A stretch of DNA of 64,000 nt from Massilia sp. Root335 (lineage in GTDB: Bacteria > Pseudomonadota > Gammaproteobacteria > Burkholderiales > Burkholderiaceae_D): NCBI RefSeq assembly GCF_001425685.1, contig NZ_LMCY01000004.1, positions 124,541 to 188,540 of the forward strand. The letters run 5' to 3'. Made by a program: the position numbers and the translations under genes. The stretch's first letter is position 1. Every line of letters starts with the position of its first letter. Positions 37,628-47,002 of this stretch are shown here, piece by piece. The notes below the pieces were generated by a model, which ran no database searches, was not told the DNA's origin, and saw only the letters and a list, made by a program, of their open reading frames with translations.

Positions 37628-38394
37628 GCTGCCTCCGCTTTTTGCCAGCCCAGGCAGAACTGCCTGACGATGTGAAAAGCATAACGCGCGGCCACCGATT
37701 TCACGAAGCGCATGAAATCGGTGGCCGCGTTTTCGTTGGCGTTGTCGGAAATCGTCCGGATCACGCCGAACGGGATGCCCAGCTCGAAACAGGCCTGCGC
37801 CACCGCGGCGCCTTCCATCTCCACCGCCAGCAGACCGGGTAATGCCTCATTCAACGCGTTCAGACGGCCCTTGTCGCTCATGAACTGGTCGGCGCTGGCG
37901 ATGAGACCAAGGTGCAGCCGCGGCCCGCTGAGCGCGAATACGGCCCTTTCAGCGGGATCGATGGCAAAAGCAAAATCGTCTTCCAGGAAACGGCGTGCCG
38001 CATCCGCCAGTTGCGAGGCGATGCGGCGGTCGGACAGGAAGTGCGTCAAGCCCGTCAGAGGCACTTCATAGCGGGGAAACAAAGGACTCGCATCCATATC
38101 GTGCTGGATGAGGGATTCGGCCACCACGATGTCGCCGACGCGGACAGCCATGTCGCCGGCGCCAGCCACCCCCGTAAAGAGGATATGGGTAACACCGAAC
38201 TTCTCCACAAGCGTTGCGGTCGTCAGTGCTGCGGCAACCTTGCCTATACGCGATAAAACGCACACTGCGTCGATTTCCCACAGTCGTCCGACAAAGTACT
38301 CGCGCATGCCATGCATGAGCTTGTAGGGCCCTTCCATGGCTTCTATGAGCCCCTGCTGTTCTTCGTGCAACGCACTGATGATCCCTAATCGCAT
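37597..38394 (-). CDS. 5'-methylthioadenosine/S-adenosylhomocysteine nucleosidase
   Basis: 265 residues. Conserved MTAN features: [16 protein letters not shown] with the catalytic Glu near the start, GVAGAG nucleotide loop, [10 protein letters not shown] purine/ribose site and RTISDNAN with the catalytic Asp. It cleaves MTA and SAH to adenine and thiosugar. A longer C-terminus than E. coli MtnN (232) by about 30 residues. It is the last gene before the repeat region. Confidence 0.93.
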   Translation of the reverse strand: MRLGIISALHEEQQGLIEAMEGPYKLMHGMREYFVGRLWEIDAVCVLSRIGKVAAALTTATLVEKFGVTHILFTGVAGAGDMAVRVGDIVVAESLIQHDMDASPLFPRYEVPLTGLTHFLSDRRIASQLADAARRFLEDDFAFAIDPAERAVFALSGPRLHLGLIASADQFMSDKGRLNALNEALPGLLAVEMEGAAVAQACFELGIPFGVIRTISDNANENAATDFMRFVKSVAARYAFHIVRQFCLGWQKAEAAQASSVSAGT

Positions 38395-38495
38395 GTTTCA
38401 GCCTGTTTTTGTTGATAGAGCGGCAACGGGTTGGCGGTTTGTGCACGCTGTTCCCGATCTTCTTGTTTTATAGACATAAATGTATATAAAAAATT

Positions 38496-38690
38496 GATAG
38501 TGATAGTAAACGCGCTTCTGTCTGTGGATAAAGAGGAATTTGTCTACAGCGTCAACGGTTTACGCGATCACGGATCGGCTGGAAAAGCATTGTATCGATG
38601 CTGAACCGATGTTGGACAAAAAATCCGGAAGTCGGCAAAACGGCTTTTTTGCACATCCAGTCCTGTGGATATGCAGGCGGTTTTCCACAG
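38496..38690. repeat. DnaA-box module 1
   Basis: Box-like 9-mers at 38523 (perfect), 38540 (TTGTCTACA, degenerate), 38664 (TGTGGATAT) and 38681 (TTTTCCACA). The first pair is flanked by GTAAACG (38506-38512) and GTTTACG (38558-38564). A conserved TGGACAAAAAA tract starts at 38613. This is the most degenerate copy. Confidence 0.75.
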
Positions 38691-38990
38691 CCGGGCTGGT
38701 TTTGCAGCCGATCTGGACGCTTTGCTTGCAGTTTTTGCATGTGGGAAGTGCGTTCGCAGCTTCTCCGAGGCGAGCAGTGAGGCGATCCATGTTCCGGATG
38801 CGACGGGTGCGTCTCGTTCTTTCTGTAGACAAGACAGAAGTCGAGCAGTGTCTGCGTTGGCATTCATGCTGTCGCCAGCATTGGCGTCGATGCTGTGGCG
38901 TCGCGACGTTTTTTTTTGCAGACAAAAGCGCGTTCGCGTTGAGCCGGCTCGTTTTCCTTCTTTAGTTAACTTGGAGAGAAAGATAAGAAT

Positions 38991-39185
38991 AGTAGTGATA
39001 GTAAACGCCGGGCGAACTGTGGATAACCGGGATTTTTTCCACATGCTCAAGGGTTTACGCGCTGTGCTACCGGTCGGACAAACCTTGCGTCTGGACCGGA
39101 TCGAAACTGGACAAAAAAGTGGCGCGCGTAGAACACGGCAGTTCCGCACATTCGATCCTGTGGATATCCAGCAGCTTATCCACAA
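38991..39185. repeat. DnaA-box module 2
   Basis: Same layout as module 1 at identical offsets: GTAAACG at 39001, boxes at 39018 (perfect), 39035 (TTTTCCACA), 39159 (TGTGGATAT) and 39176 (perfect), GTTTACG at 39053, TGGACAAAAAA at 39108. Confidence 0.8.
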
Positions 39186-39373
39186 AGCCCGGCCGATCAG
39201 GTCGACGTCGCGCCGCTGTCGGGTCGCGAACGCGTCCGGAGTCGGACTTTTTTTTCAAGAACGCTTGCAGGAAGTCGTGAGGCGACATGGTCGAGCTCGA
39301 CGATCTTTTCGGGCACGGCCGCTGCGTTCGAAACGAATCCCCAGGTTTACAACCAAAAGCTTGTATACAGAAT

Positions 39374-39571
39374 GATGATAGTAGTTAACGGTGGCACTCT
39401 TCTGTGGATAAGCCGGGTTTTGTCCACAACATCAAACGTTTACGGTTCGCATAAGCCGGTGGGCTGGTCTTGTATGTGCCTGGAGGCAAAACTGGATAAA
39501 AAATCCGCTGGTGCGAAAAGTCGGGTTTCCCCACATTTCGTACCTGTGGATATTCATATGCTTATCCACAG
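39374..39571. repeat. DnaA-box module 3
   Basis: Same layout shifted by one to two bases: GTTAACG at 39385, boxes at 39404 (perfect), 39420 (TTGTCCACA), 39545 (TGTGGATAT) and 39562 (perfect), GTTTACG at 39438, TGGATAAAAAA at 39493. Confidence 0.8.
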
Positions 39572-39637
39572 CCTGGAGAGCTCATTTACACTTGATCATC
39601 TGGTAAGCTTGCTCAACCGAATCACGAATGAGGTTCC

Positions 39638-41263
39638 ATGGAATCTGCCGGCGCGTTCGATTACGTCATCGTGGGGGCCGGCACGGCCGGCTGTGTGCTG
39701 GCCAATCGCCTCAGTCGCAAGCCCGACGTGCAGGTCCTGCTGATCGAGGCGGGCGGCAAGGACGATTATTTGTGGATCCACGTCCCCGTCGGCTATCTGT
39801 ATTGCATCGGCAATCCCCGTACGGACTGGTTGTTCAAGACGGAAGCGGACCCTGGGCTCGCAGGGCGATCGCTGATCTACCCGCGCGGAAAAGTCCTGGG
39901 CGGCAGTTCGTCGATCAACGGCATGATCTATATGCGCGGCCAGGCCGGCGATTACGACCGCTGGGCCGATATCGCGGGCGATCCGTCCTGGCGCTGGGAC
40001 AATGTCCTGCCCATTTTTAAGGCAAGCGAAGACCATCACGGCGGCGCCAGCGCCATTCACGGCAGCGGCGGCGAGTGGCGAGTCGAGCGCCAGCGGCTGT
40101 CCTGGGAGATCCTCGACGCGTTCCGCGACGCCGCCAGCGAGACGGGCATCCCGAAAGTCGACGATTTCAATGGCGGCGATAACGAAGGGTGCGCCTATTT
40201 CGACGTCAACCAGCGGCGCGGCATCCGGCTGAACACGGCCAAGGCGTTTCTGCGTCCGGCGTCGGCGCGGCCGAACCTGACGATCATGACCGGCTGCCAT
40301 GTGGAAAAGCTCATCCTCGAACAAACCGGGCAGGGCGTCGCCTGCCGCGGCGTGCAATTCACGGGCGGCGGGCGCGCTTTTTCGGCCACGGCGCGGCGCG
40401 AAACCCTGCTGGCCGCCGGGGCGATCGGTTCGCCGCACATCCTGCAGTTGTCCGGCATCGGGCCGGCGGGCCTGCTGCACCGGCACGGTATCGTTCCCGT
40501 CGTCGATGCGCCGGGCGTGGGCGAAAACCTGCAGGATCATTTGCAGCTGCGCATGGTCTACCGCATCACGGGTGCCCGTTCGCTCAACACGAGTGCCGCG
40601 TCCTGGTATGGCAAGCTGAAAATCGGCGCGCAATATCTGCTGTTCCAGAGCGGGCCGATGTCGATGGCGCCGTCGCAGATGGGCGCGTTTGCCCGCTCCG
40701 ATCCCGGCCAGGCGACACCGAACCTGGAATACCACGTGCAGCCGCTGTCCCTGGAAAAATTCGGCGATCCGCTGCACGGTTTTCCCGCGTTCACGGCCAG
40801 CGTGTGCAATCTGCGTCCGACGGCGCGCGGCCACGTCCGGCTCGCGGACAACGACAGCTATTCTTCGCCGAAGATCGTGCCGAACTACCTCAGCACGCCC
40901 GAAGACCGCAAGGTGGCGGCCGATGCGCTGGCGCTCACGCGGCGCATCGTGGCCGCGCCGTCCATGGCGACATACCGCCCGGAAGAATTCAAGCCGGGCC
41001 CGCACTACCGCACGGAAGACGAGCTTGCGGAGGCCGCCAGCCTCATCGGCACGACGATCTTTCACCCGGTCGGCACCTGCCGCATGGGCAAAACGGACGA
41101 TCCGCTTGCCGTCGTCGACAGCGCGTTGCGCGTAAAAGGCATACACGGATTGCGCGTGGTCGACGCGTCCATCATGCCGACGATCACGTCCGGCAACACG
41201 AACGCGCCCACCTTGATGATCGCCGAAAAGACGGCGCAGCTGATTTCTCGCGACTGGCGCTAG
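39638..41263 (+). CDS. GMC family FAD-dependent oxidoreductase
   Basis: 541 residues. FAD motif GAGTAG (13-18), the GMC signature regions PRGKVLGGSSSINGMIYMRG and GAIGSPHILQLSGIGP, catalytic His476 in IFHPVGTCRMG and Asn in SGNTNAPTLMIAEK. It probably oxidises an alcohol (choline dehydrogenase-like length), substrate unknown. It precedes an importer operon, which may bring in its substrate. GAGG precedes the ATG. Confidence 0.92.
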   Translation: MESAGAFDYVIVGAGTAGCVLANRLSRKPDVQVLLIEAGGKDDYLWIHVPVGYLYCIGNPRTDWLFKTEADPGLAGRSLIYPRGKVLGGSSSINGMIYMRGQAGDYDRWADIAGDPSWRWDNVLPIFKASEDHHGGASAIHGSGGEWRVERQRLSWEILDAFRDAASETGIPKVDDFNGGDNEGCAYFDVNQRRGIRLNTAKAFLRPASARPNLTIMTGCHVEKLILEQTGQGVACRGVQFTGGGRAFSATARRETLLAAGAIGSPHILQLSGIGPAGLLHRHGIVPVVDAPGVGENLQDHLQLRMVYRITGARSLNTSAASWYGKLKIGAQYLLFQSGPMSMAPSQMGAFARSDPGQATPNLEYHVQPLSLEKFGDPLHGFPAFTASVCNLRPTARGHVRLADNDSYSSPKIVPNYLSTPEDRKVAADALALTRRIVAAPSMATYRPEEFKPGPHYRTEDELAEAASLIGTTIFHPVGTCRMGKTDDPLAVVDSALRVKGIHGLRVVDASIMPTITSGNTNAPTLMIAEKTAQLISRDWR

Positions 41264-41401
41264 CTGGGCATATTTGCACAACAGGTTTGCGCGCCGTCAT
41301 GACTAAGCGCAGGGCGATTCACCTGCCGCGTGCTGTATCTTGACGAGTTCCAAAAGTGTGTATGATTTGTAAAGCTTGCATCACGACAGCGAGGAGACGC
41401 A

Positions 41402-42175
41402 ATGCCGGACGTCATTCTGGAAACACGTGATCTGACGAAGGAATTCAAGGGTTTTACGGCCGTCGATCAGGTGAATCTGCAGGTGCAGCGCGGCCATATC
41501 CACGCGCTGATCGGGCCGAACGGTGCCGGCAAGACGACGTGTTTTAACCTGCTCACGAAATTCCTGGCGCCGTCCGCCGGCCGCATCCTCTTCAACGGCG
41601 CCGACATCACCCGGCTGAAACCGGCGCAGATCGCGCGCCGCGGCATCATCCGCTCGTTCCAGATCTCGGCCGTGTTCCCGCACCTGACCGTGCTGGAAAA
41701 CGTGCGCATCGGCCTGCAGCGCGCGCTCGGCACCAGCTTTTATTTCTGGCGCAGCGAACGGACTTTAATGCAGCTCAACGACCGCGCCCTGCAACTGCTG
41801 GCCGAAGTCGACCTGGAACATTTTGCCGACACCGTCACGGCCGACCTGCCGTACGGCCGCAAGCGTGCGCTCGAGATCGCCACGACGCTCGCCATGGAGC
41901 CGGAACTCATGCTGCTGGACGAGCCCACGCAGGGCATGGGCCACGAAGACGTGCACCGCGTGACGGCACTGATCAAAAAAGTGTCAGCCGGGCGCACGAT
42001 CCTGATGGTCGAACACAATATGAACGTCGTGTCCGGCATCTGCGACCGCATCTCCGTGCTGCAGCGGGGCGCCGTGCTGGCGGAAGGCAGTTATGCCGAG
42101 GTGGCGCGCAATCCGCAGGTGATTGAAGCGTACATGGGCAGCGCCGACAGCGACCTGGCGGGAGCGCACGGATGA
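41402..42175 (+). CDS. branched-chain-amino-acid-type ABC importer ATPase (LivG-like)
   Basis: 257 residues. Walker A GPNGAGKT, signature-like LPYGRKRALEIA, Walker B LMLLDEPTQGM and the C-terminal BCA_ABC_TP_C extension typical of LivG. Shine-Dalgarno GAGGAG. Possible promoter upstream: TTGACG near 41340 with TATGAT/TGATTT near 41361-41368. Stop overlaps the next gene (ATGA). Confidence 0.92.
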   Translation: MPDVILETRDLTKEFKGFTAVDQVNLQVQRGHIHALIGPNGAGKTTCFNLLTKFLAPSAGRILFNGADITRLKPAQIARRGIIRSFQISAVFPHLTVLENVRIGLQRALGTSFYFWRSERTLMQLNDRALQLLAEVDLEHFADTVTADLPYGRKRALEIATTLAMEPELMLLDEPTQGMGHEDVHRVTALIKKVSAGRTILMVEHNMNVVSGICDRISVLQRGAVLAEGSYAEVARNPQVIEAYMGSADSDLAGAHG

Positions 42176-42879
42176 CGCCGGCACTGGAAATCGACGGCCT
42201 GCAAGCCTGGTATGGCGAATCGCACATCCTGCACGGCGTCGGCTTTACGGTACAGCAGGGCGAAGTGGTGACCCTGCTGGGACGCAATGGCGCGGGCCGC
42301 ACGACCACCTTGCGCGCCATCATGGGCCTGACGGGCGCGCGCACCGGGTCGATCCGCGTGGGTGGCGTCGAGGCGATCCGTCTGCCGACGCACCGCATCG
42401 CCCACCTCGGTATCGGCTATTGCCCGGAAGAGCGCGGCATTTTCGCCTCGCTGTCGACCGAGGAAAACCTCATGCTGCCGCCGCGGCTGGCCGGCCGGGA
42501 CGCCGGCATGTCCGTGGCCGAGATCTACGAGATGTTCCCGAACCTGTACGAGCGCCGCCACAGCCCGGGGACGCGGCTGTCCGGCGGCGAGCAGCAGATG
42601 CTGGCCGTGGCCCGCATCCTGCGCACCGGCGCGCGCCTGCTGCTGCTGGACGAGATCTCGGAAGGGCTGGCGCCCGTCATCGTGCAGGCGCTGGGCCGCA
42701 TGATCACGACGCTCAAGGCAAAGGGCTACACGATCGTCATGGTGGAACAGAATTTCCGGTTCGCGGCACCGCTGGCGGACCGGTTTTATGTCATGGAACA
42801 CGGCCGCATCGTCACGACGATCGCGGCCGCGGAGCTGCAGGCCAGCATGCCGGCCCTGACCGAGCTGCTGGGCGTTTGA
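42172..42879 (+). CDS. branched-chain-amino-acid-type ABC importer ATPase (LivF-like), Arg in Walker A
   Basis: 235 residues. Walker A reads GRNGAGRTT with Arg in place of the conserved Lys; signature LSGGEQQM and Walker B LLLLDEISEG are normal. The Lys normally binds ATP phosphates, so this site could be weak or non-hydrolytic, working as a degenerate partner of the LivG-like ATPase. Start overlaps the upstream stop. Family is otherwise clear. Confidence 0.9.
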   Translation: MTPALEIDGLQAWYGESHILHGVGFTVQQGEVVTLLGRNGAGRTTTLRAIMGLTGARTGSIRVGGVEAIRLPTHRIAHLGIGYCPEERGIFASLSTEENLMLPPRLAGRDAGMSVAEIYEMFPNLYERRHSPGTRLSGGEQQMLAVARILRTGARLLLLDEISEGLAPVIVQALGRMITTLKAKGYTIVMVEQNFRFAAPLADRFYVMEHGRIVTTIAAAELQASMPALTELLGV

Positions 42880-42899
42880 TCATCGATAACGGAGACCAC

Positions 42900-44114
42900 A
42901 TGAAACGCACGACACGCACAGCGATTGCCTTTACGGTTGCCACCTTGGCGGCCGGTTCGTCCCTATCCGCCCAGGCCCAGGTCTCGGGCGACACCGTCAA
43001 GATCGGCCTGATCACGGATTTGTCGGGCGTGTATTCCGACATCGACGGCAATGGCGGCGCCGAAGCCGTGCGCATGGCGATCGCCGACATGGGGGGCGCG
43101 ATCAACGGCAAGAAGATCCAGTTCATCGTCGCCGACCACCAGAACAAGCCGGACATCGCCGCCAGCAAGGCGCGCGAATGGTTCGACCGGGAAGGCGTCG
43201 ACATGCTGATCGGCGGCACGAATTCCGGCGCAGCACTGGCCATGGCCAAGGTCGCGGCGGAAAAGAAAAAAGTGTTCATCGCGATCGGTTCCGGCAGTGC
43301 GCAACTGACCAACGAACAGTGCTCGCCGTTCACCGTGCACTACGCCTATGACACGGTCGCGCTCGCGCGCGGCACGGGCGCGACGATGGTCAAGCAGGGC
43401 GGCAAGTCCTGGTATTTCCTCACCGCCGACTACGCCTTCGGCCAGTCGCTGGAAAAGGACACGACCGACGTCATCAAAGCGAACGGCGGGAAGGTGCTGG
43501 GCAGCGTCAAGCACCCGCTGGGCGCGTCCGATTTTTCCTCGTTCCTGCTGCAGGCGCAAGCATCGAAGGCGCAGGTGCTGGGCCTGGCGAACGCCGGCGG
43601 CGATTTTATCAACTCGGTGAAAGCGGCGAAGGAATTCGGCTTGACGAGCAAGATGAAGATCGCGGGCCTGCTCGTGTTCATCAACGATATCCACACCCTC
43701 GGCCTGCCGACGACGCAGGGTTTATATCTCACCACCGGCTGGTACTGGGACCTGAACAACGATACGCGCGCCTGGGCCAGGAAATACGTCGCCAGGATGA
43801 AGAAGGAACCATCGATGCTGCAGGCGGCGGATTATTCGGCCACGATGAACTACCTGAACGCCGTCAAGGCGATCGGCACGGACGATGGCGAGAAGGTCAT
43901 GGCCCAGCTTAAAAAAACCAGGATCAACGACATGTTCGCGAAGAATGCCGAGATCCGTCCGGACGGCCGCATGGTGCACGATATGTATCTGATGCAGGTA
44001 AAAACGCCGGCCGAGTCGAAGGCGCCCTGGGATTACTACAAGGTCGTGGCGACGATCCCGGGCGCCCAGGCGTACACGACCAAGGCCGAGACGAAGTGCG
44101 CGGCCTGGAAGTGA
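42900..44114 (+). CDS. ABC importer periplasmic binding protein (LivK type)
   Basis: 404 residues. Signal peptide to AQA (about residue 25), then a type I periplasmic-binding fold beginning VKIGLITDLSGVYSDIDGNGG. GGAG precedes the ATG (42900). The ligand could be an amino acid, amide or aromatic acid; the surrounding oxidoreductase and hydrolase genes favour a small organic acid or ester, but this is speculation. Confidence 0.9.
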   Translation: MKRTTRTAIAFTVATLAAGSSLSAQAQVSGDTVKIGLITDLSGVYSDIDGNGGAEAVRMAIADMGGAINGKKIQFIVADHQNKPDIAASKAREWFDREGVDMLIGGTNSGAALAMAKVAAEKKKVFIAIGSGSAQLTNEQCSPFTVHYAYDTVALARGTGATMVKQGGKSWYFLTADYAFGQSLEKDTTDVIKANGGKVLGSVKHPLGASDFSSFLLQAQASKAQVLGLANAGGDFINSVKAAKEFGLTSKMKIAGLLVFINDIHTLGLPTTQGLYLTTGWYWDLNNDTRAWARKYVARMKKEPSMLQAADYSATMNYLNAVKAIGTDDGEKVMAQLKKTRINDMFAKNAEIRPDGRMVHDMYLMQVKTPAESKAPWDYYKVVATIPGAQAYTTKAETKCAAWK

Positions 44115-44184
44115 GCACGACGTCGGCGCGTGGCGGCCGGCGCCGGCCGCCGTCGTTTTTAATCGCAGTTTGCTGACTGATCCC

Positions 44185-45069
44185 ATGGAAATATTCGGCG
44201 TCCCCCTGCAGGCGATGATGAGCCAGCTGTTGCTGGGCCTGGTCAACGGTTCGTTCTATGCGATGCTGTCGCTCGGCCTGGCCGTGATCTTCGGCCTGCT
44301 CAACGTGATCAATTTCTCGCACGGCGCGCTGTACATGATGGGCGCGTTCGCCGCCTACATCGGCGTCACGTCGTTCGGCCTGAACTACTGGGCGATGCTC
44401 GTGCTGGCGCCGCTGGTCGTGGGGGCGTTCGGCATCCTGATCGAAAGGACGATGCTGCGCTGGCTGTACCGGTTCGACCATCTCTATGGCTTGCTGCTGA
44501 CCTTCGGCATCACGCTGTTGCTGGAAGGCGTGTTCCGCTCGTTCTTCGGCGTGTCCGGCCAGACGCTGGACGTGCCGGAAGCGCTGTCCGGCGCCACCGA
44601 CCTCGGCTTCATGATCCTGCCGAACTACCGCGCCTGGGTCGTGCTGGCGTCGTTCGTCGTGTGCCTGGCGACGTGGTTCACGATCGAAAAGACGCGCCTC
44701 GGCGCCTACCTGCGCGCCGGCACGGAGAACCCGAAACTGGTCGAAGCGTTCGGCGTCAACGTGCCCCTGATGGTGACGTTGACCTATGGCTTCGGCGTCG
44801 CGCTGGCCGGCTTCGCGGGCGTGCTGGCGGCACCCGTCATCAACGTCACGCCCTTGATGGGCTCGAACCTCATCATCGTCGTGTTTGCCGTCGTCGTGAT
44901 CGGCGGCATGGGGTCCATCCTCGGGGCCATCGTCACTGGCCTGGCGCTGGGCGTCATCGAGGGTCTCACGCGCGTGTTTTATCCGGAAGCGTCGGAAGTC
45001 GTCGTGTTCGTCGTGATGGTGATCGTGCTGTTGCTGCGTCCCGCCGGCCTGTTCGGCCAAGAACGATAA
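44185..45069 (+). CDS. branched-chain-amino-acid-type ABC permease (LivH-like)
   Basis: 294 residues with about eight membrane helices; GLLNVINFSHGALYMMGAF is the typical LivH opening and GGMGSILGAIVTGLALGVIEGL the conserved C-terminal loop. ATG chosen five codons inside a frame that begins with TTG. Confidence 0.92.
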   Translation: MEIFGVPLQAMMSQLLLGLVNGSFYAMLSLGLAVIFGLLNVINFSHGALYMMGAFAAYIGVTSFGLNYWAMLVLAPLVVGAFGILIERTMLRWLYRFDHLYGLLLTFGITLLLEGVFRSFFGVSGQTLDVPEALSGATDLGFMILPNYRAWVVLASFVVCLATWFTIEKTRLGAYLRAGTENPKLVEAFGVNVPLMVTLTYGFGVALAGFAGVLAAPVINVTPLMGSNLIIVVFAVVVIGGMGSILGAIVTGLALGVIEGLTRVFYPEASEVVVFVVMVIVLLLRPAGLFGQER

Positions 45070-45078
45070 GGAAGCGAT

Positions 45079-46062
45079 ATGAACCGAAAGCTGGCCTACG
45101 GCCTCGCATTGATCGTGGCGCTGGCGGCGCCGTTCGTCGGCTACCCCGTCTTCCTGATGAAGCTGCTGTGCTTCGGCCTGTTCGCCTGCGCGTTTAATTT
45201 GCTGATCGGCTACACGGGCCTGCTGTCATTCGGCCACGCCGCGTTCTTCGGCGGTGCCGGCTATGTCACGGGGTACGCGTTGACGACGCTCGGCTTGCCG
45301 TTCGAGGCGGCGCTCGTGCTGGGCGTGCTGGCGTCCGCGGCGCTGGGCCTCGTGATGGGGCTGCTGGCGATCCGCCGCCAGGGCATTTATTTTGCGATGA
45401 TCACCTTGGCCCTCGCGCAGATGGTGTATTTCGCGGCGCTCCGCGCCCCGTTTACGCACGGCGAGGATGGCCTGCAAGGCGTCCCGCGCGGCAAACTGCT
45501 GGGCGTGCTCGATCTCGGCAACGACGTCACCCTGTACTTCGTGGTGCTGGCAATTTGCACCGCGGGCTTCGCCTTGATCGTGCGTACCGTGCACTCGCCG
45601 TTCGGCCAGGTGCTGAAGGCGATCAAGGAAAACGAAGCGCGTGCGATCTCTCTGGGCTACGACGTGGATCGTTATAAACTCGTGGCCTTCGTGCTGTCGG
45701 CCGCCCTCGCGGGCCTGGCCGGCGCGACGAAGACGGTCGTGCTCGGTTTCGAGACGCTGACGGACGTGCACTGGACGATGTCCGGCCTCGTCATCCTGAT
45801 GACCTTGGTCGGCGGCATGGGCACGCTGGCCGGGCCGATCCTGGGCGCCTTCCTCATCGTCGCGCTGGAAAACAAGCTGGGCGACCTGGGGAACTTCCTG
45901 GCCGAGACGACGCATATAGAATGGTTTTCTTCGCTCGGCGAATCCGTGGGCATCGTCACCGGCCTCATCTTCGTTGCCTGTGTGCTGTTGTTCCGACGGG
46001 GCATCGTCGGCGAGATCGCGGCGGCACTGGCCCGCGCAGGACGCCGGCGCGAGGCCGCATAA
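45079..46062 (+). CDS. branched-chain-amino-acid-type ABC permease (LivM-like)
   Basis: 327 residues, about nine helices; LIGYTGLLSFGHAAFFGGAGY and KENEARAISLGYDVDRYKL plus GGMGTLAGPILGAF match LivM. Nine bases after the LivH-like gene, so the two permease halves are cotranscribed. Confidence 0.93.
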   Translation: MNRKLAYGLALIVALAAPFVGYPVFLMKLLCFGLFACAFNLLIGYTGLLSFGHAAFFGGAGYVTGYALTTLGLPFEAALVLGVLASAALGLVMGLLAIRRQGIYFAMITLALAQMVYFAALRAPFTHGEDGLQGVPRGKLLGVLDLGNDVTLYFVVLAICTAGFALIVRTVHSPFGQVLKAIKENEARAISLGYDVDRYKLVAFVLSAALAGLAGATKTVVLGFETLTDVHWTMSGLVILMTLVGGMGTLAGPILGAFLIVALENKLGDLGNFLAETTHIEWFSSLGESVGIVTGLIFVACVLLFRRGIVGEIAAALARAGRRREAA

Positions 46063-46097
46063 GGCCGTGTCCCGGTCTGGCTTTCAAGGAGGCGCAC

Positions 46098-46934
46098 GTG
46101 ATCGACGAATCCCTCATGCTGGACGTGAACGGCATCCACATCCACACGACGACGACGGGGCAGGGACCGGCCGTGCTGCTGCTGCACGGCTTTCCCGACA
46201 CGCACCTCGTCTGGCGCAAGCAGGTCCCCGCGCTGGCCGCCGCCGGCTTTCGCGTGCTCGCGCCCGACCTGCGCGGCTACGGCCGCAGCGACGCGCCGGG
46301 CGGCGTCTTCGACTACACGATGGATAAATTGCGCGGCGACGTGCTCGGCCTGCTGGACGCCCTGCACATCGACAAGGTTTTTCTCGTCGGGCACGACTGG
46401 GGCGGCATCATCGGCTGGCAGATCGCGGCGCTGGCGCCGGAACGCGTGCACCGCTACGTGGCGATGTCGACGGGCCACCCGTATGCCATCGCCCACGCGG
46501 GCATGATGCAGCGCTTGCGCATGACCTATATCCTCGGCTTCATCGTGCCGGTCCTGGCCGAGCATACGCTGCGCGCGGCCGACTGGTTCATCATGCGCCA
46601 GTTTACGGACGAGCCCGGCCAGGCGGACCACTGGAAGCGGGATCTGTCGCCACCGGGCCGCCTGACGGCCGCGCTGAACTATTACCGCGCCAACCTGAGC
46701 CTGGCGCTGCCGCGCGGGCATCGCCAGGTCAAGGTGCCCGTGATGGGCATGTGGAGCGACCGCGACCCGGCGCTCGGCGAAAAGCAGATGCGCGATTCGG
46801 CGCACTACGTCGACGGCGAATTCCGCTTCGAGCGGATCCGCGGCGCCGACCACTGGCTCCAATTGACGGCGGCCGATGAGGTGAACCGCCTGCTGCTCCA
46901 GTTCTTTGAAGAAGGGCGCGCCGCCGCCGTCTGA
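46098..46934 (+). CDS. alpha/beta hydrolase, epoxide-hydrolase/dehalogenase type
   Basis: 278 residues, GTG start with AAGGAGG 5 bases upstream. HGFPD oxyanion motif (30-34), nucleophile Asp100 in VGHDWGG, acid in WSDRDPAL and His in GADHWLQL form an Asp-His-Asp triad as in epoxide hydrolases and haloalkane dehalogenases, not a Ser esterase. Cotranscription with the importer suggests action on the imported compound. Confidence 0.85.
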   Translation: MIDESLMLDVNGIHIHTTTTGQGPAVLLLHGFPDTHLVWRKQVPALAAAGFRVLAPDLRGYGRSDAPGGVFDYTMDKLRGDVLGLLDALHIDKVFLVGHDWGGIIGWQIAALAPERVHRYVAMSTGHPYAIAHAGMMQRLRMTYILGFIVPVLAEHTLRAADWFIMRQFTDEPGQADHWKRDLSPPGRLTAALNYYRANLSLALPRGHRQVKVPVMGMWSDRDPALGEKQMRDSAHYVDGEFRFERIRGADHWLQLTAADEVNRLLLQFFEEGRAAAV

Positions 46935-47002
46935 AGCGCGGTGATTTGTTGCGCCGCAACAAGAGGCGTGCCGTACAATGACGCTTTTACGCGTGATTGA
47001 CC

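Larger units (their letters stand above)
38395..39637. other. gene-free region with three DnaA-box modules (candidate replication origin or DnaA reservoir)
   Basis: About 1.24 kb without a credible gene between the nucleosidase and GMC genes. An AT-rich lead-in (about 38461-38505) precedes three direct copies of a ~186-bp module. In each copy four 9-mers lie in the order minus, plus, minus, plus, spaced about 17, 124 and 17 bases. Five are perfect TTATCCACA boxes: 38523-38531, 39018-39026, 39404-39412 (read as TGTGGATAA) and 39176-39184, 39562-39570. The others differ by one or two bases. Small open frames in this stretch are unconserved between modules and are rejected. Two perfect parS sites lie 8-10 kb to the right. 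Origin activity is inferred. Confidence 0.65.

Noticed and set aside
38540..39375. Several 60-240-codon open frames on both strands in the DnaA-box region
   Set aside because: They run across the repeat modules, differ between the copies, are Arg/Cys/Ser-rich and lack ribosome sites; the conserved feature is box spacing, not a reading frame.
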